Shown here in pieces: positions 11,822 to 23,259 of a stretch of 64,000 nucleotides of DNA. How positions within the stretch are numbered: the stretch's first letter is position 1; each line of letters opens with the position of its first letter. The notes under the pieces were generated by a model that did no database searches, was not told the origin of the DNA, and saw only the letters and a program-made list of their open reading frames with translations. This DNA is from Peromyscus leucopus (Eukaryota > Chordata > Mammalia > Rodentia > Cricetidae), in contig NC_051073.1 of the NCBI RefSeq assembly GCF_004664715.2, positions 64,493,436-64,557,435 of the forward strand, given 5' to 3'. The position numbers were made by a program, and so were the translations under genes.

Positions 11822-12150
11822 GTGCACATCTGTAACCAGTGTTCCTGTAGTGAGATGAGACCACATAGTAAAATGAACCTTATCTTCCTCATCATTCTGA
11901 TGCAAAGACTGGTCCCAAGTAGCACATTCTAAGCCCTGATGGTGGAGGCAATGGTCATAGTGACCAGGTAACCATTTAGGAGCTGCCCCTGTGAAGGATT
12001 TCCCCATTGTTATCAGTAAACTCTCCCCAGGATCATGGACTACAGTTTTCAGAAGCACCCAGAGAGCCAAGTGACTGATGGGCTCTCGGCACTCTCAAAC
12101 CCTGGGTGGGACAGAGGAAAGACATTGGGCACTCAGCACCTACTGTGTGC

Positions 12151-12574
12151 TCTAGCAGACTTTCTTGAACTGCCAGCCCCCAAATCACGACTTGGAGACT
12201 TATTATTAGTTATGAATGCTCGGCCTTAGCTTAGGCTTGTTTCTAGCTAGCTCTTTTATTTTTTTAACTTAAATTAACCCATTTCTATTCATCTATGTGC
12301 TGCCCCGAGGTTCGTTTACTTCATCTATGTACTGTCCATCCTGCTTTCCTGCTTCCTCTGTGTCTGGCTGGCTGGCCCCTGCTGGCTAGTCACCGGTTGG
12401 CTGGCTGCCAACCAGCCCTGCCTATCCCTCCTCTGTCTAGCTATTGGCCGTTCAGCTTTGTGTCTTAGGCAGGCAAGGTAAAACAGCAACACATCTTTAA
12501 ATAGTTCAACAAATGAAGCATAAACAAATGCAACACATCTTTACATAGTGAAACAAATATTCTATTCCACGACA
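12151..12574 (-). mobile_element. ERV2-type solo LTR (-), 424 bp, TSD GTGTGC
   Basis: Flanked by exact GTGTGC at 12145-12150 and 12575-12580. The minus strand reads TGTCGTGGAATAGAATATTTG... The far terminus is TC where TG is expected on the + strand, a one-base change. Shares its body (TTAACTTAAATTAACCCAT, CTATTGGCCGTTCAGC) with 31827-32362. Confidence 0.82.
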
Positions 12575-12857
12575 GTGTGCTTGGTGTTTAACTACATTCA
12601 ACCCTTCTGGAAATACTGAGAAGTAAACTGATGGTCATGCAGTCCACCACTACAGCCACAGAGGCCTCCAACTAGGCAGCCAGTGATAGGTTGGGAAGGC
12701 CCTGGCTGGAGTTGTAGCTTGGGCTCTGCCATGTCTAGCCTTATATGATACAATGCTTTCCAGTCCTCTGAGCCTTGGCTCCTTCATTCCAGGAGTGGGG
12801 AGGATGACCAGGACGCGCCTTCTTGGCTCCCACGGAAGATCGTATAAAAATCGATCA

Positions 12858-13150
12858 GCGGCTGGGGAGAGGGCTTAGTCACACAGTCCCTGTTGGGCAA
12901 GCAAGAGGATCTGAGTCCTAGCACTGAGTGGGAAGACAGGGGTGTCCCTGAAGCTTATCAGCCAGCCAGCCTAGCTGAATAGGAGGACTCCAGGTTCAGT
13001 GAGAGGGCCCTTCCAAAAAACCGTGACAGATCAACTGGAGACACCTGATGTCAACATCTGGTCTCCACAGGCAAGCACACACATGTGCACTCATACCAGC
13101 ACGTGCACGCACACACACAAACACATGCGTGTACCACTTATAAGAGAGAG
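12858..13150 (+). mobile_element. B3/B2-class SINE (+)
   Basis: GGCTGGGGAGAGGGCTTAG...CAGCCAGCCAGCCTAGCTGAATAGG...CTCCAGGTTCAGTGAGAG...CACACACATGTGCAC, the body and CA-rich tail of a rodent tRNA-derived SINE. Confidence 0.7.
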
Positions 13151-13682
13151 CAAGAGCAATGGAGAGGGAGGAAGAGAGAGGGCGCACATATTCAAATCAG
13201 GTGAACATTTTCTCAATTATGAAGCACTACACAGGTATAAATAATGCCCAGGCTGAAGGAGGAGATCCCTGAAGGGAAGATGCTGTCTTGCCTGTAGTAT
13301 ATAGCCTCTTCATGTCCCACGTCCTGCTTCCTCTCCCAAGTAGCAGGGCAAGCGTCCCATGTGGGGTATTGATAAGTCACTATGGAGGATCAGCATGGAT
13401 GCCTATTCGTATCCTCTACCCCACCCTTCATTTGCCTTCAATCTTCACAGTCTCTCAAAGGTAAAGGACCCGCCATGTTTCTCTACGGCCATGGTGCCTG
13501 GAGCCATTCCATAAGAACATACTGGCGTTTTAGAGACAGAGCCCCCTGGGGAGACCTCGTTTAAGATGGATAGGGTAACATTAGATGATCACAGGCTTTG
13601 CACGAGCCAGATAGTTGAGAAGCAAACATGAGGAGAAGACACACCCGCTTAGGCATTGCCTGAATAGCTACCGACCCTAGAG

Positions 13683-13820
13683 CAGCCGTTCTCAACCTTC
13701 CGAATGCTGTGACCCTTTAATACGGTTCCTCATGCTGTGGTGGAGGGGAAGTGTGGAGCGTGGAGGGAGGGTGAGGGGACTGTGGAGGAGAAGGGGGACC
13801 CCCAACTATAACAGTTTCAT
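13683..13820 (+). mobile_element. URR1-like hAT-Charlie DNA transposon fragment
   Basis: CAGCCGTTCTCAACCTTCCG followed by AATGCTGTGACCCTTTAATAC matches the terminal inverted repeat region of rodent URR1/Charlie elements. The middle is interrupted by a GGAGGG-rich stretch, and the matching GACCCCCAACTATAAC resumes at 13797. Confidence 0.6.
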
Positions 13821-14289
13821 TTTCTTTCAACCTTGTGGACAAATGTGGAATCAGGGTTGACTGTGCGAGCAGAGAGGATTCTTAGGGAATCATTTCACTC
13901 AGTGCTTGGTACATATTTGATGTTTCCACAAGTCTCAAAGCTCTTTCTTAACAAGGAGAAAACATTCTCTGGAGATACGGCTAACCCGACTCAAAAAAAA
14001 AAAATTAAAAAATTAAAAAAAAAATAGAAAGCAGCTTAGGAAAGCGGAGTCCTGAAAAGCCGTGACCACGATTCTGCCACGTGGTGGCACCACATACCGC
14101 AGGGAGCCCGTGGGTGGAGTAGGCAACCGCTGGAGAGCTCTTGCCACAGGAAATTGGAAGAGCTTTCAGAAGGGCAAGTGAGAACATCCTTGGGACATCT
14201 GAAGTAGGGCAGTGTGGTGCCTGGCAAGGAGGTGGGAGCGAGAGCAGCCGATCCAGAGGCGATCACGGAGCAGCAGCTCAGCAAGTCTT

Positions 14290-14372
14290 CCAGAGAACTG
14301 AACCCGGGTCCTCTGGAGGAGCAGCCAGTGCTCTTAACTGCTGAGCCGTCTCTCCAGCCCCTCTTCTCATTT
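14290..14372 (-). mobile_element. B2 SINE 5' part (-)
   Basis: GAACTGAACCCGGGTCCTCTGGAGGAGCAGCCAGTGCTCTTAACTGCTGAGCCGTCTCTCCAGCCCC is the reverse complement of the B2 head; this is a truncated copy. Confidence 0.85.
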
Positions 14373-14399
14373 CTTAGTAACAGTTTTAAATAGTAATTT

Positions 14400-14577
14400 T
14401 TTTTTTTTGTTTTTGTTTTTGTTCTTGTTTTTTGAGACAGGGTTTCTCTGTGTAGTTTTGCACCACCTTTTCCTGGAACTCACTTGGTAGTCCAGGCTAG
14501 CCTCGAACTCACAGAGATCCGCCTGGCTCTGCCTCCCGAGTGCTGGGATTAAAGGCATGTGCCACCACCGCCCGGCT
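14400..14577 (-). mobile_element. B1 SINE (-)
   Basis: T-rich tail, GAGACAGGGTTTCTCTGTG, GGGATTAAAGGCATGTGCC, ACCACCGCCCGGC. Confidence 0.92.
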
Positions 14578-14589
14578 TTAAACAGTAAT

Positions 14590-15080
14590 TTTTAATTTGA
14601 TGAGATAAAACTGATAACTTCTCTTTTATATTTTCTGATTTTTTTTTATGTGTCACAAAGATTTTCTTAAAGGTGTCCTTCTAGACCTTTTAGATCTTGT
14701 ATTTAGACTTCAAGTGAATTTTTATATGTGGCTTGAGGTTGGGATGAAAGTTCATTATTTGCCAGGTGGATGCTGATAACTTGTTAAGACCAGTAAGAGC
14801 TGAGAGTGGGAGCACGGCCTTGTAATCCCAGTACCTAGGGGACCGAGACAGGAGGATTACGAGTTGAAGACCAGCTTGGGGTACATAATCTGATCCTGGG
14901 AGGAGGAGGAAGAGGAGGAGGAGGAGGAGGAGGAGGACCATTGGCTATCCTTCCCCCATAGAGTTACCTTAGCACTTTAGTCAAAACTCATCCAGCCACG
15001 TACACATGTTTATTTTTTTTCTCTGATCTACATAGCTATCCTTCATGCTACTAGCATGACTGTGGCAGCCTTAAGCGTAC
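14590..15080 (-). mobile_element. Old LINE-1 ORF2 fragment (-), split by a B1-like SINE
   Basis: The + strand reads antisense L1 ORF2-like text on both sides of the SINE: GTATTTAGACTTCAAGTG...GGCTTGAGGTTGGGATGAAAG before, and CCTTCCCCCATAGAGTTACCTTAGCAC...TCTGATCTACATAGC...GCTACTAGCATGACTG after. Diverged, no open frame. Confidence 0.65.
14797..14940 (+). mobile_element. B1-like SINE (+) with (AGG)n array
   Basis: CCTTGTAATCCCAGTACCTAGG...GAAGACCAGCTTGGGGTACAT then an AGG-rich triplet array (14897-14938). Confidence 0.6.
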
Positions 15081-15249
15081 CTGGAAGTGAGTATTAACTT
15101 TTTATAATTTAAAAAACAAGCTAAAATACAACCTTGTAACCTTTGCATTTTAATTAGTGTTTAGACGATTTATACTTAATATAATTTTCAATAGAATAAG
15201 CCAATACAACGGAACTTTAGGAACTATTTTGTCTAAAAGAGGACGCTAA

Positions 15250-15395
15250 GAAGTCAGGCGTGGGGACACACATGTCATCCCAGCATTCAGTTGACAAGGG
15301 GGGGATCATGAGCTTAAGGCTAGCCTGTGCTACATAGTCGTGAGTCGCAGGCTGGCTACACAGTCAGGTCCTGTCTCAAAAAACAAATAAATATA
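15250..15395 (+). mobile_element. Diverged B1 SINE (+)
   Basis: AGGCGTGGGGACACACATGTCATCCCAGCATTCAG...GGCTAGCCTGTGCTACATAG...CCTGTCTCAAAAAAC. A part (GCTGGCTACACAGTCAGG) appears duplicated. Confidence 0.65.
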
Positions 15396-16005
15396 TAAAT
15401 AATAAAAAATGTAGAGATGCAATACAACAAAAAAGTAAGAAGTCAGGAAGAGAGAGCAGAATGGAGAATAGATAATAAACAAGCGGTTAGAAGATTTAAA
15501 TAGAAATTAAACCTAGACATACATTTTAAAATATTGTCAGTGGGTAAATAATTGTGGTTGAAAGATTTTTTTTCTTTAATTACAGACATTAAAGGTTCAG
15601 CTTCCTTGTTTCTGGGCTACAACATCCCTGATGAAAAACTGGTTGTCAACGCTACATTTCCTCTTCTGTATTTTCTGTATTTGCTATGTTTTTTTTTCTT
15701 TTTCTGAACACACATCTCTATATCTTTAATTTTTATTGGATTATGATGTCCCAAGAAAGTGATTCTTGCTTGTATTAATTCTTCTTCTTCTTCAGGTATT
15801 GTTTTTCAGCTTGTTAAATTCTCAGGGGGTTATCTCTTCAAATATTTCTTCTTCCCATTTTATGCCTCATTTTCTTGGGGGGCTGGTAACATGCTGAACA
15901 CCAGTCCTGCCCTAAAGCTCCTGAGGAGGTTTCTGTCTCCCTTCCTTCTCTTGTGCTTTGGTTACATGACTTCTCTTCATCAACCTCTACACTCGGTGAC
16001 TGTTC
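15396..16005. other. AT-rich intergenic stretch
   Basis: AT-rich sequence without recognised element or gene; it may be further worn L1 but I could not match it. Confidence 0.4.
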
Positions 16006-16007
16006 TC

Positions 16008-16125
16008 TGTGCTCCTGGCTGTCCTGGAACTCACTCTGTAGACCAGGCTGGCCTCGAACTTAGAGATCTACCTGTCCCTGCCTCCCAAGTGCTGGGATTA
16101 AAGGTGTGTGCCACCACTGCCAGGC
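16008..16125 (-). mobile_element. B1 SINE (-)
   Basis: TGGCTGTCCTGGAACTCACTCTGTAGACCAGGCTGGCC...GCTGGGATTAAAGGTGTGTGCCACCACTGCCAGGC. Confidence 0.9.
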
Positions 16126-16132
16126 ATATTCT

Positions 16133-16290
<158 letters not shown>

Positions 16291-16294
16291 ATCT

Positions 16295-16456
16295 TGGTGT
16301 TTTGTCTGCATGTATGTCTGTGTGAGGGTGCCGGATTCCCTGGAACTGTAGTTACAGACAGTTGTGAGCTGCCATGTGGGTGCTGGGAATTGAACCCAGG
16401 TCCTCTGGAAGAGGAGCCAGTGCTCTTAACTGCTGAGCCATCTCTCCAGTCCAAAA
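16295..16456 (-). mobile_element. B2 SINE (-)
   Basis: TGTGAGCTGCCATGTGGGTGCTGGGAATTGAACCC...GTGCTCTTAACTGCTGAGCCATCTCTCCAG, the reverse complement of B2. Confidence 0.92.
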
Positions 16457-16873
16457 TAATTCTGAATTTCTGATATTGTTTTCCATATGAAACATTTCTA
16501 ATTGAATAACTTCAACAGCTTATTTCTTTGTTTAAATTTTTCTATGCTGTACATTTTTCTAATGTTTGCTTTAAAATAGTAATTATGGTAACATATTAGC
16601 TTCCTATAGCTATTACAACAAATCACTAAAAGCTTTAATGGTTTGAAGCAGCGTAAAGTCATTATCTTACAGTTCTGGTGATCAGTAATCTGAAATAGGT
16701 CTTATGGGGCTAACACTGAAGTGTCTGCAGGGTTAGGGCCCTTTCGCTTTGTGGAATAGTTACCAGTGGTCTATAGGAATTCTCCTCTTCATTTACATAT
16801 TCCCTTTAATCCGAATTCCAACTCTTGTTCCTGTTTCTTCCCCCTATGTAAGTAATCATTCTAATGTGGTGGG

Positions 16874-17076
16874 TTTTTTTTTTTTTTTTTTTTTTTTTCC
16901 AAGACAGGGTTTCTCTGTGTAGCTTTGTGCACCTTTCCTGGAACTCGCTTTGGAGACCAGGCTGGCCTCGAACTCACAGAGATCCGCCTGCCTCTGCTTC
17001 CCGAGTGCTGGGATTAAAGCCGTGCGCCGCCCCCCGCCCCGCCCCCCCCCCCCCCCCCGCCGCCACCACCCGGCTT
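16874..17076 (-). mobile_element. B1 SINE (-) with poly-C expansion
   Basis: A T25-type tail, GACAGGGTTTCTCTGTG, then GCTGGGATTAAAGCCG. The CCACC-rich head is expanded into a C/G-rich run at 17028-17068. Confidence 0.9.
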
Positions 17077-17211
17077 TAATGTGTTTTATGTGGTCCTTTT
17101 TGTGTTTTTTTTTTTTTTTTCAAATGTCTTTCATTGCTTGACATGACACATACTTTAACCATATGAAGGGTATTATGGGTTATATCATACTCATTTTCCT
17201 TCTCCTTTAAC

Positions 17212-17395
17212 TCAGCACTGAGAGCTGAGGTTCCGTTCCCAGCATTCCACAGCTGCCTCTAACTCCAACTCCAGGGGATCGGACACCCTCTTCTGGTGTC
17301 CAAGGACACCACCAGCCACGCATATGGAACACATATATACATGCAGGCACTTCACCCATACACACAAAATGAAAACAAACAAATCATGCAAAATC
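17212..17395 (+). mobile_element. B2/B3-class SINE 3' part (+)
   Basis: GTTCCCAGCATTCCACAGCTGCC...GGGGATCGGACACCCTCTTCTGGTGTCC...CACACAAAATG, a truncated tRNA-derived SINE. Confidence 0.75.
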
Positions 17396-18360
17396 CAAAA
17401 CACATTTGAACTCGGCACTGTGTTTTAAAAGTCCATCCATGCCATTGTTGTTACAACTGACCTCTTGCTTCTGACTGCTACGTAGCCCTTCAAGCTGTGT
17501 GCCTATTGTAACTCCTCCTTTCTGTCCTCCAGTAATAGCTGGCTGAGCACCTCCAACACCAGCAGAAATGCTGCCATGAATTCCCTGTGGATGGCCCCTC
17601 TGGGGCCTCTGTAAGACGTGCTTTGAGACACACTAGGACCGAAAGCCCTGGATCATATGGTGTACACAATCTCACTAAACCCTTCTTCTCTCCAGAACTG
17701 ATGCAATGAACTTCCACCGTACCACAGGGCAGGGGGTTTCCTGGGTCCCACAGCCCATATTCAGCATCATTTTGCTTTCTGACCCTGCCTGCCAAACTGG
17801 TGAGCTCTTTGTTCTTTTACTGTCCGCTGCTTACTGACGGGTCCGGTCACGTCGCCTTTTATCTGGCTTTTTCCATCTACAATGTCCTCAGTTGAAAACT
17901 GTCCCCAGGCCTCCCTTGGATCTTCCCACAGGTATCATTTATCCGTTATCGTCACTGATCACAGTAACCGGCGACTAAGGGTAACTGTTTCCTCCCTGGC
18001 CTGCATGGTGCTGTGAGCATGAAGGACCCTGAATTTTAAACAAACACTGCTCTCAGCAAGACTTCTGGGACCATAGTGTTTGTTTAGTTTTTAATTTCAG
18101 TCACAAATAAAACTTGGATATCCCCCTCCTTGGGACCCAGTACTCAAGGTGTGTGGGGCCTGGGGTCCATTCTCCCCTTAAGGTATTTGGAGTCTTCAAA
18201 GTTGCTGTCATCCTGTCTTTCTTGGGAAGATAAGATGGATGCAACTCGTGAATGGTCTGTGTCAGTGTGGCTGTGACTGTGAACCTGTATGAAATCTGGT
18301 CGGACCTGGGCTGTGGAAATCACTGGCCCCAAAGTGGAATCTGGAAAACAAAACCTCATT
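17396..18360. other. Intergenic stretch, nothing recognised
   Basis: About 1 kb with no recognisable gene or repeat. The 101-codon minus frame at 17490-17795 has no family resemblance. Confidence 0.45.
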
Positions 18361-18361
18361 C

Positions 18362-18366
<5 letters not shown>

Positions 18367-18416
<50 letters not shown>
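18367..18416 (+). repeat. (CT)n microsatellite
   Basis: About 24 CT units. Confidence 0.97.
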
Positions 18417-18418
<2 letters not shown>

Positions 18419-18860
18419 AACAAACCAAAGACAAACCAAAGGCACAGCTTTCTTCTGTGACCTTTAACCTTTCTATACCATGCTCGAAACTCTCACGCCG
18501 GCACCCTTGCTGGGGACCGCACAAGGTGAGCAGGGTCAGGGTTGAGCTGCAGAGGACAAGAGTGAGTTTTTCTAAGGCCAGGCGTGGGATTGCGGTTTGC
18601 CTCACGCCTCCCAGTACTTTTCACACCAAGTGCCCCAAACTGTCTTTGCAGGCGCGGGTCATCCCTTCCTCCAGGCTTCGGTCAAATGCGCTTCCATCCT
18701 GTGTGTTCCTGATTCTGCCTGCCACGGTGCAGTTCGTCTTCTGTACAGCAGTTTGTTTTGCTGCACCATGAGGTCCATTTGGAAAGGACCCTCCCCTCCC
18801 CACCCCCACCAGCACCTCAGTTGTATACGTGTGAGAGAAGAGGGGCTGTCCTGGTTTTAA

Positions 18861-19035
18861 GGAGGAAGGGAGGGAGGGAGGGAGGGAGAGGAAGAGGAAG
18901 GGAAGGAGGAAGGAAGGAAGGAGAAGGAAGGGAAGGAAGGAAGGAAGGAGGAGGAAGGAGGAAGGAAGGAAGAAGTGGAAAGGAGGGAGGAAGGAGGAGG
19001 AGGAGGAAGAGAAGAGGGAAGGAGAAAGCAGGAAA
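18861..19035 (+). repeat. Polypurine tract (GGGA/GGAA/GGA)n
   Basis: About 175 bases almost entirely of G and A in changing GGGA, GGAA and GGA units; strand-asymmetric, capable of triplex (H-DNA) structure. Confidence 0.92.
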
Positions 19036-19069
19036 GTAATGAAAAAGAGGAAAGGAAAACAGAACAGCT

Positions 19070-19440
19070 GTCTGGGATAAAGCACAGTGACCAAAAACGT
19101 GAGGAGGAAAGGCTTATTTGGCTTCCACGTCCTGATCACAGTCCCCTGTGGGGGGAAGTCAGGGCAGGACCGTGGAGTCAGGAACTCAAGCAGAAACCAC
19201 GAAGGAGTGCCGCTTATGAGCTTGCTTCCCGTGTTGCTCAGCCGGCTTCCTTATACCACTCAGGACCACTGCCCAGGGGGGGCACCACCCACAGTGGGCT
19301 GGTCCCTTCCACGTTCATTATTTATCAGAAATGTCCCACAGGCTTGGCCACGGGACAACCGGATGGAGGCAATTTCTCTGTTAATGTTCCCTCTTCCCTA
19401 GTGACATTAGCTGTGTCAAGTTGACCAAATGAACCAATAC
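19070..19440 (-). repeat. Rodent interspersed repeat, family not resolved
   Basis: Contains ACCACCCACAGTGGGCTGGTCCC and GTGTCAAGTTGACC, phrases I know from a common rodent dispersed repeat family. The family name is not certain. Related text in opposite orientation occurs near 62665-63045. Confidence 0.45.
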
Positions 19441-19484
19441 ACTGTCCAGCTTTAAAAAAAAATTATACAGAACCTAACTATGCA

Positions 19485-19645
19485 ATTGGTCTGAAACTCT
19501 CTATGTAGACCAGGCTGGCCTTGAATTCAGAGACCAACCTGCCTCTACCTCCCAAACTCTGAGATTAAAGGTGTGCACCACAAACTGAGTGGTGGTGGCA
19601 CACGCCTTTAATCCCAGGCACTGTTTTGGAAGCAGAGAGCATCCT
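19485..19645. mobile_element. B1 fragments, one (-) and one (+)
   Basis: 19485-19582 reads as reverse B1 (CTATGTAGACCAGGCTGGCC...GAGATTAAAGGTGTGCACCAC). 19586-19640 reads forward (GAGTGGTGGTGGCACACGCCTTTAATCCCAG). Confidence 0.75.
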
Positions 19646-19808
19646 CGCAACCATACCTGCCAGCACCATGATCTTAGGCTTCTTCGCCTACAGGTCTTGG
19701 AGGAATAATCGCCATTCTTTATCGACTAGCCAGCCTCAGATGTTTTGTTACAGTAGCACAAGATAGACTAAAACACCTGTCCTGATTACCTGCTAGAAAA
19801 TTGAAAAC

Positions 19809-19864
19809 TGGGAATGTAGCTTAGTGGTAGCCTGGTATTCATAAACCCCTGGGTTCGAATCCAG

Positions 19865-19894
<30 letters not shown>
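19809..19894 (+). mobile_element. ID SINE (+), tRNA-derived, with A25 tail
   Basis: TGTAGCTTAGTGGTAGCCTGG (A box) and GGTTCGAATCC at 19852-19862 (a perfect B box) followed by a pure A tail. The body is about 60 bases, too short and mis-spaced for a folding tRNA, and has the ID plan. Confidence 0.75.
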
Positions 19895-19901
<7 letters not shown>

Positions 19902-20134
19902 AATTTTAACCCACTTCCTTGGCATTTCCCCCCAGCGTTGCTCACCTTGAAGGTGAGTTTCTACTATAGTGTTTGGTGATTGAGTGTGGACGAATGGGTA
20001 CAAGGATAACTTGAAGAGTATGTGATTAGATGGACAGATGGATGAATGACAGATGAAGAATGACTGTGTGGTAGGCAGATGGAAGGGAGACAGAAAAAGA
20101 GGAAGAACGTGGTAGTAAAAATGAGAGCAGAGCA

Positions 20135-20830
20135 CCTAGACAGCAGGTCTGTGGCTGTCGGGGTGTGGGGGCTGCAGCCGTGGCCCCAGGAAGCGGGAAG
20201 GTGGAAGGGGGTGATAGGTCAGCTCACAGCCGTCTGCCTTATTCCTGGAACTGTAGGTAGGTTGTGCCTTTCCACGAAGGCACTAACATCCATTAAGGGG
20301 GCCAGGGAAGGCCATCTCTCTTTCCCTGCACTTCCATTTCCTCCTTAGGAAGTGAGAGTGGAAGAAATCACGTGGGAAATCTAAATGGCCCATCCCGGCA
20401 GCCTCCGAGGTCTCCGCAGAGCTGGAGTGATTGCTAGGAGGGAAACTGAAGCATACAAGCCTTCTCCTGTAAATCCCCTCCAAGTCTCCAAGGATCTAGG
20501 TAACCAAGAAAGTTTAAAGTCCACCGTGCACTAAACCTTGAGCTCCAGGCTAAACTGCCCTCAACTCCTGTTGTACGGAGGGGCCAGGTACAGCAGCCAG
20601 GCAGGTAGCTCCTGGCCATGACCTGAGCCCACAAGAGAGTCCAGATTACAGGTTTACCTCAGTGCTGGAGATGTGATCTCCAGTGGGTGTTCCTTACTGG
20701 GAATGTGGGAAGACTCATCTAGACAGACTTTACTGATGATACTTGGAGTGTTTCCACCCAGGAAAGCCATGGGAGTGAAGATTCTACCATGCCTCCAGCT
20801 GAGAACTTTACTGCATGATCCCAGGTTAAG
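20135..20830. other. Intergenic stretch, nothing recognised
   Basis: About 0.7 kb without recognisable gene or repeat. Confidence 0.45.
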
Positions 20831-20832
20831 CC

Positions 20833-20835
<3 letters not shown>

Positions 20836-20902
<67 letters not shown>
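20836..20902 (+). repeat. (AC)n microsatellite, about 33 units
   Basis: One of the longest perfect CA arrays in the window. Confidence 0.98.
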
Positions 20903-20906
<4 letters not shown>

Positions 20907-21344
20907 CTATTTCTCTTTTGTTTGAACCTCTGTTAACTTCTGTTGTCTTCCAATCCCTAACAGGCAACTTCTCTTTTTTTAAATCAGTTAAAGGCCACTA
21001 ATAGCCAAAATGAATAAATTGGAACATGATCACACCGGAGGCCGTGGCATTTCAGTCTTCACTGACTGTGACCTGATAGAAGAGTCTAGGAATGCCATTG
21101 TTAAAGACTGTGCCTTTTGCCTGGGGTCATGTGTGTGAAATCCTTCGTATTTAGAAGCTATGGAATCTTGGGTGCCTAGTCTCCTGCGACCATAAAACCT
21201 CTGAGCATGCTCATGCATGGAGGGAGGGGCCCCAGGCAGCCATAATCTTTCAAAATTTCAAACTTGGATTTCTCTTCCTGTGGTTGCCTTACAACCTGTC
21301 AGCACAACAGTACGTAGCTAAATGGAATTAAAGAAACCCGAGAA

Positions 21345-21535
21345 GCTGGGCATTGGTGGCACACACCTTTAATCCCAGCACTCGGGAGGCAGAGTCAGGC
21401 AGATCTCTGTGAGTTCAAGGCCAGCCTGGTCTACAGAGTGAGATCCAGGAAAGGTACCAAAACTACACAGAAAAACTCTGTCTTGAAAAACAAACAAACA
21501 AAACAAACAAACAAACAACAACAATAACAAAAAAC
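21345..21535 (+). mobile_element. B1 SINE (+)
   Basis: GCTGGGCATTGGTGGCACACACC...GAGTTCAAGGCCAGCCTGGTCTACAGAG with a CAAA/CAA-rich tail. Confidence 0.92.
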
Positions 21536-21814
21536 CTAAGAAGGTGATGGACACAGAGACTAAGAATCAACAATTTATACAGGGCCAGCACCTCTCAGGA
21601 GAGGGGCTGAGATGTGTGACTAATGTCAGACCCTAGAATGGGCTTGAAGTCACTGGACCCTTTTACTTTTCTCCTCTTCTGAAGGTGGCCACGTTGAATA
21701 AGTGTCCCCTTTCTGCTTTACCCATCACTTGACTCTTTAATTGACATGGGGATGAGTAGCTGAATCCAGCCTAAGGTGACTACGCCTGGCTTTTGCCTTT
21801 AAAACTCTGGTAAC

Positions 21815-22215
21815 AGGGCTGGGGAGATGATTCAGTAAGGAAAGCGCTTGCTTGCTCTGCAAGCTGAGGACCTGAGTTCAGTCCCCAGGATCCACATGGA
21901 AAAGTTGAGCGTGGGGCTGGGGAGATGGCTTAATGGGCAGAGCGCTTGCTTCCTAGCGCTCATGGGAAAAAGCCAGGCAGTCGTGACTGTGATGTAACCC
22001 CAGAGCTGTAGGGAGAGAGGGAGGAAATGGTGGAAACAGGAAGGCGGGGCTTCCTGGGCAGTCAGTCCAACCGAAACCTATGAGCTTCAGAATCATTGAG
22101 AGACTTTGTATCAATAAAGGCAGAGTATCACAGAGCAGGACGCCTGACATCCTCCTCTGGCCTCTGCATCTATGTGCACGCACGCGTGCACACACACATG
22201 CTTACACAGCTAAGC
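21815..22215 (+). mobile_element. Two B3/B2-class SINE heads (+), nested
   Basis: GGCTGGGGAGATGATTCAGTAAGG (21817) and GGCTGGGGAGATGGCTTAATGG (21914) are two heads; the second is followed by a full-length body ending in a CACGCACGCGTGCACACAC tail. The first copy is cut by, or truncated at, the second. Confidence 0.7.
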
Positions 22216-22239
22216 AGAGTGACATGTGCTTATTTGTAA

Positions 22240-22460
22240 ACCGACACTGGGGAGGTGGGGACGGACAGATCCGTAGGGTTTGCTGGCCAATCTTGCCTAT
22301 GCTGTGAGTTCCAGGTCAGTGAGAAACTCTGTCTCAAAAAAAAAAAAGATGAATGGCACCCGAGGAACTCCCAAGGTTCACCTGTGGCCTCCACACACAC
22401 ATACACTTGCACACTCGCACGCACGCACGCACGCACGCATGCACATAGAGCAAAACTCTG
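22240..22460 (+). mobile_element. SINE 3' part (+) with (GCAC)n tail
   Basis: GGTTTGCTGGCCAATCTTGCC...GAGAAACTCTGTCTCAAAAAA...CTGTGGCCTCCACACACAC, then GCAC tetranucleotides (22417-22442). Confidence 0.65.
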
Positions 22461-22509
22461 CCAGTAACACCACCAAGGTCCTCTGGGAAACTCACCCTTT
22501 CACTTGACA

Positions 22510-23020
22510 CCTGACTCCTGCCTTAACTGAAAGGTTTCGATGGTGCTCCCTGGGGCTCCCTCTCAGATAACTCCCTCCTTTCGGTAAGAGCCAAACTGGT
22601 GATTTCTATACATTCCCTTTCAACACCAGAACAAAGCATGTCCCGTTCTCATTGAGCGGCTGGCCCTCAGCTCCCTGGGCACAAGCAATCCTCCAGTCTC
22701 AGCCTCCTGAGGATATGAGATTACAGGCCTGTGCCCTGGCCCACTTTGCAGAGCCGTGTCTAATTGACTCCTTCCCCCTGAGTCCAGATCTCTCAGACTG
22801 CTAGCTTCCACCTCCTCTCCTATCTTCTTTGAAGAGATTCCCCAGGGTGCTCTCCAAAGAGAGGAACATTTCTTTGGAAAACATTACTTCTTAATGGGTC
22901 CATTAGATATTCTAATAATTAAGAATGCATGTGGAGAGGAAGGCCCCGCCTGACCAGTACCACTCTCCATCCTACCTCACTAGAATTTTCACATGGCTCC
23001 CCTTGTCTGTTTGTTCTTTA
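22510..23020. other. Intergenic stretch, nothing recognised
   Basis: No gene or clear repeat seen. Confidence 0.4.
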
Positions 23021-23024
23021 TTAT

Positions 23025-23250
23025 TTTAAGGTGTACATGCATACGTGCATGCGTGCATGCATGCATGCATGTGCGTGCGTGCGTGTGTTTGTGTGAGCAC
23101 ACGTGTGCTCATTGGAGGCCAGATGTGTCAGATCCCCCTGGAGCCGGAGTTTCAGGTGGGTTGGTCATAAGCTGCTCGGTATGGGTGCTGGTAACTGAAC
23201 TGGGAGATCCCCAGCAGGAGCAGTGTGTGGCCTTAACCAGTGAGCACAAA
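23025..23250 (-). mobile_element. B2/B3-class SINE (-) with GCAT/GCGT array
   Basis: A TGCATGCGTGCATGCATG-type array (23036-23090) followed by GGTGCTGGTAACTGAACTGGG and CCTTAACCAGTGAGC, the reversed SINE body. Confidence 0.65.
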
Positions 23251-23259
23251 CCCCATTTG

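Noticed and set aside
11648..11932. 94-codon frame with a hydrophobic start resembling a signal peptide
   Set aside because: It lies in the solo LTR 11475-11821; the same text occurs in related LTR copies.
19809..19894. Functional tRNA gene
   Set aside because: A and B boxes are present, but the body is too short to fold as a tRNA and is followed by a poly-A tail, as in ID SINEs.
20836..20902. Many long frames of Val-Cys, Thr-His, Ser-Leu or Ser-Phe repeats (for example at 5643, 20654, 39136, 55063, 59677)
   Set aside because: They are translations of CA, CT, GA or CTT microsatellites.
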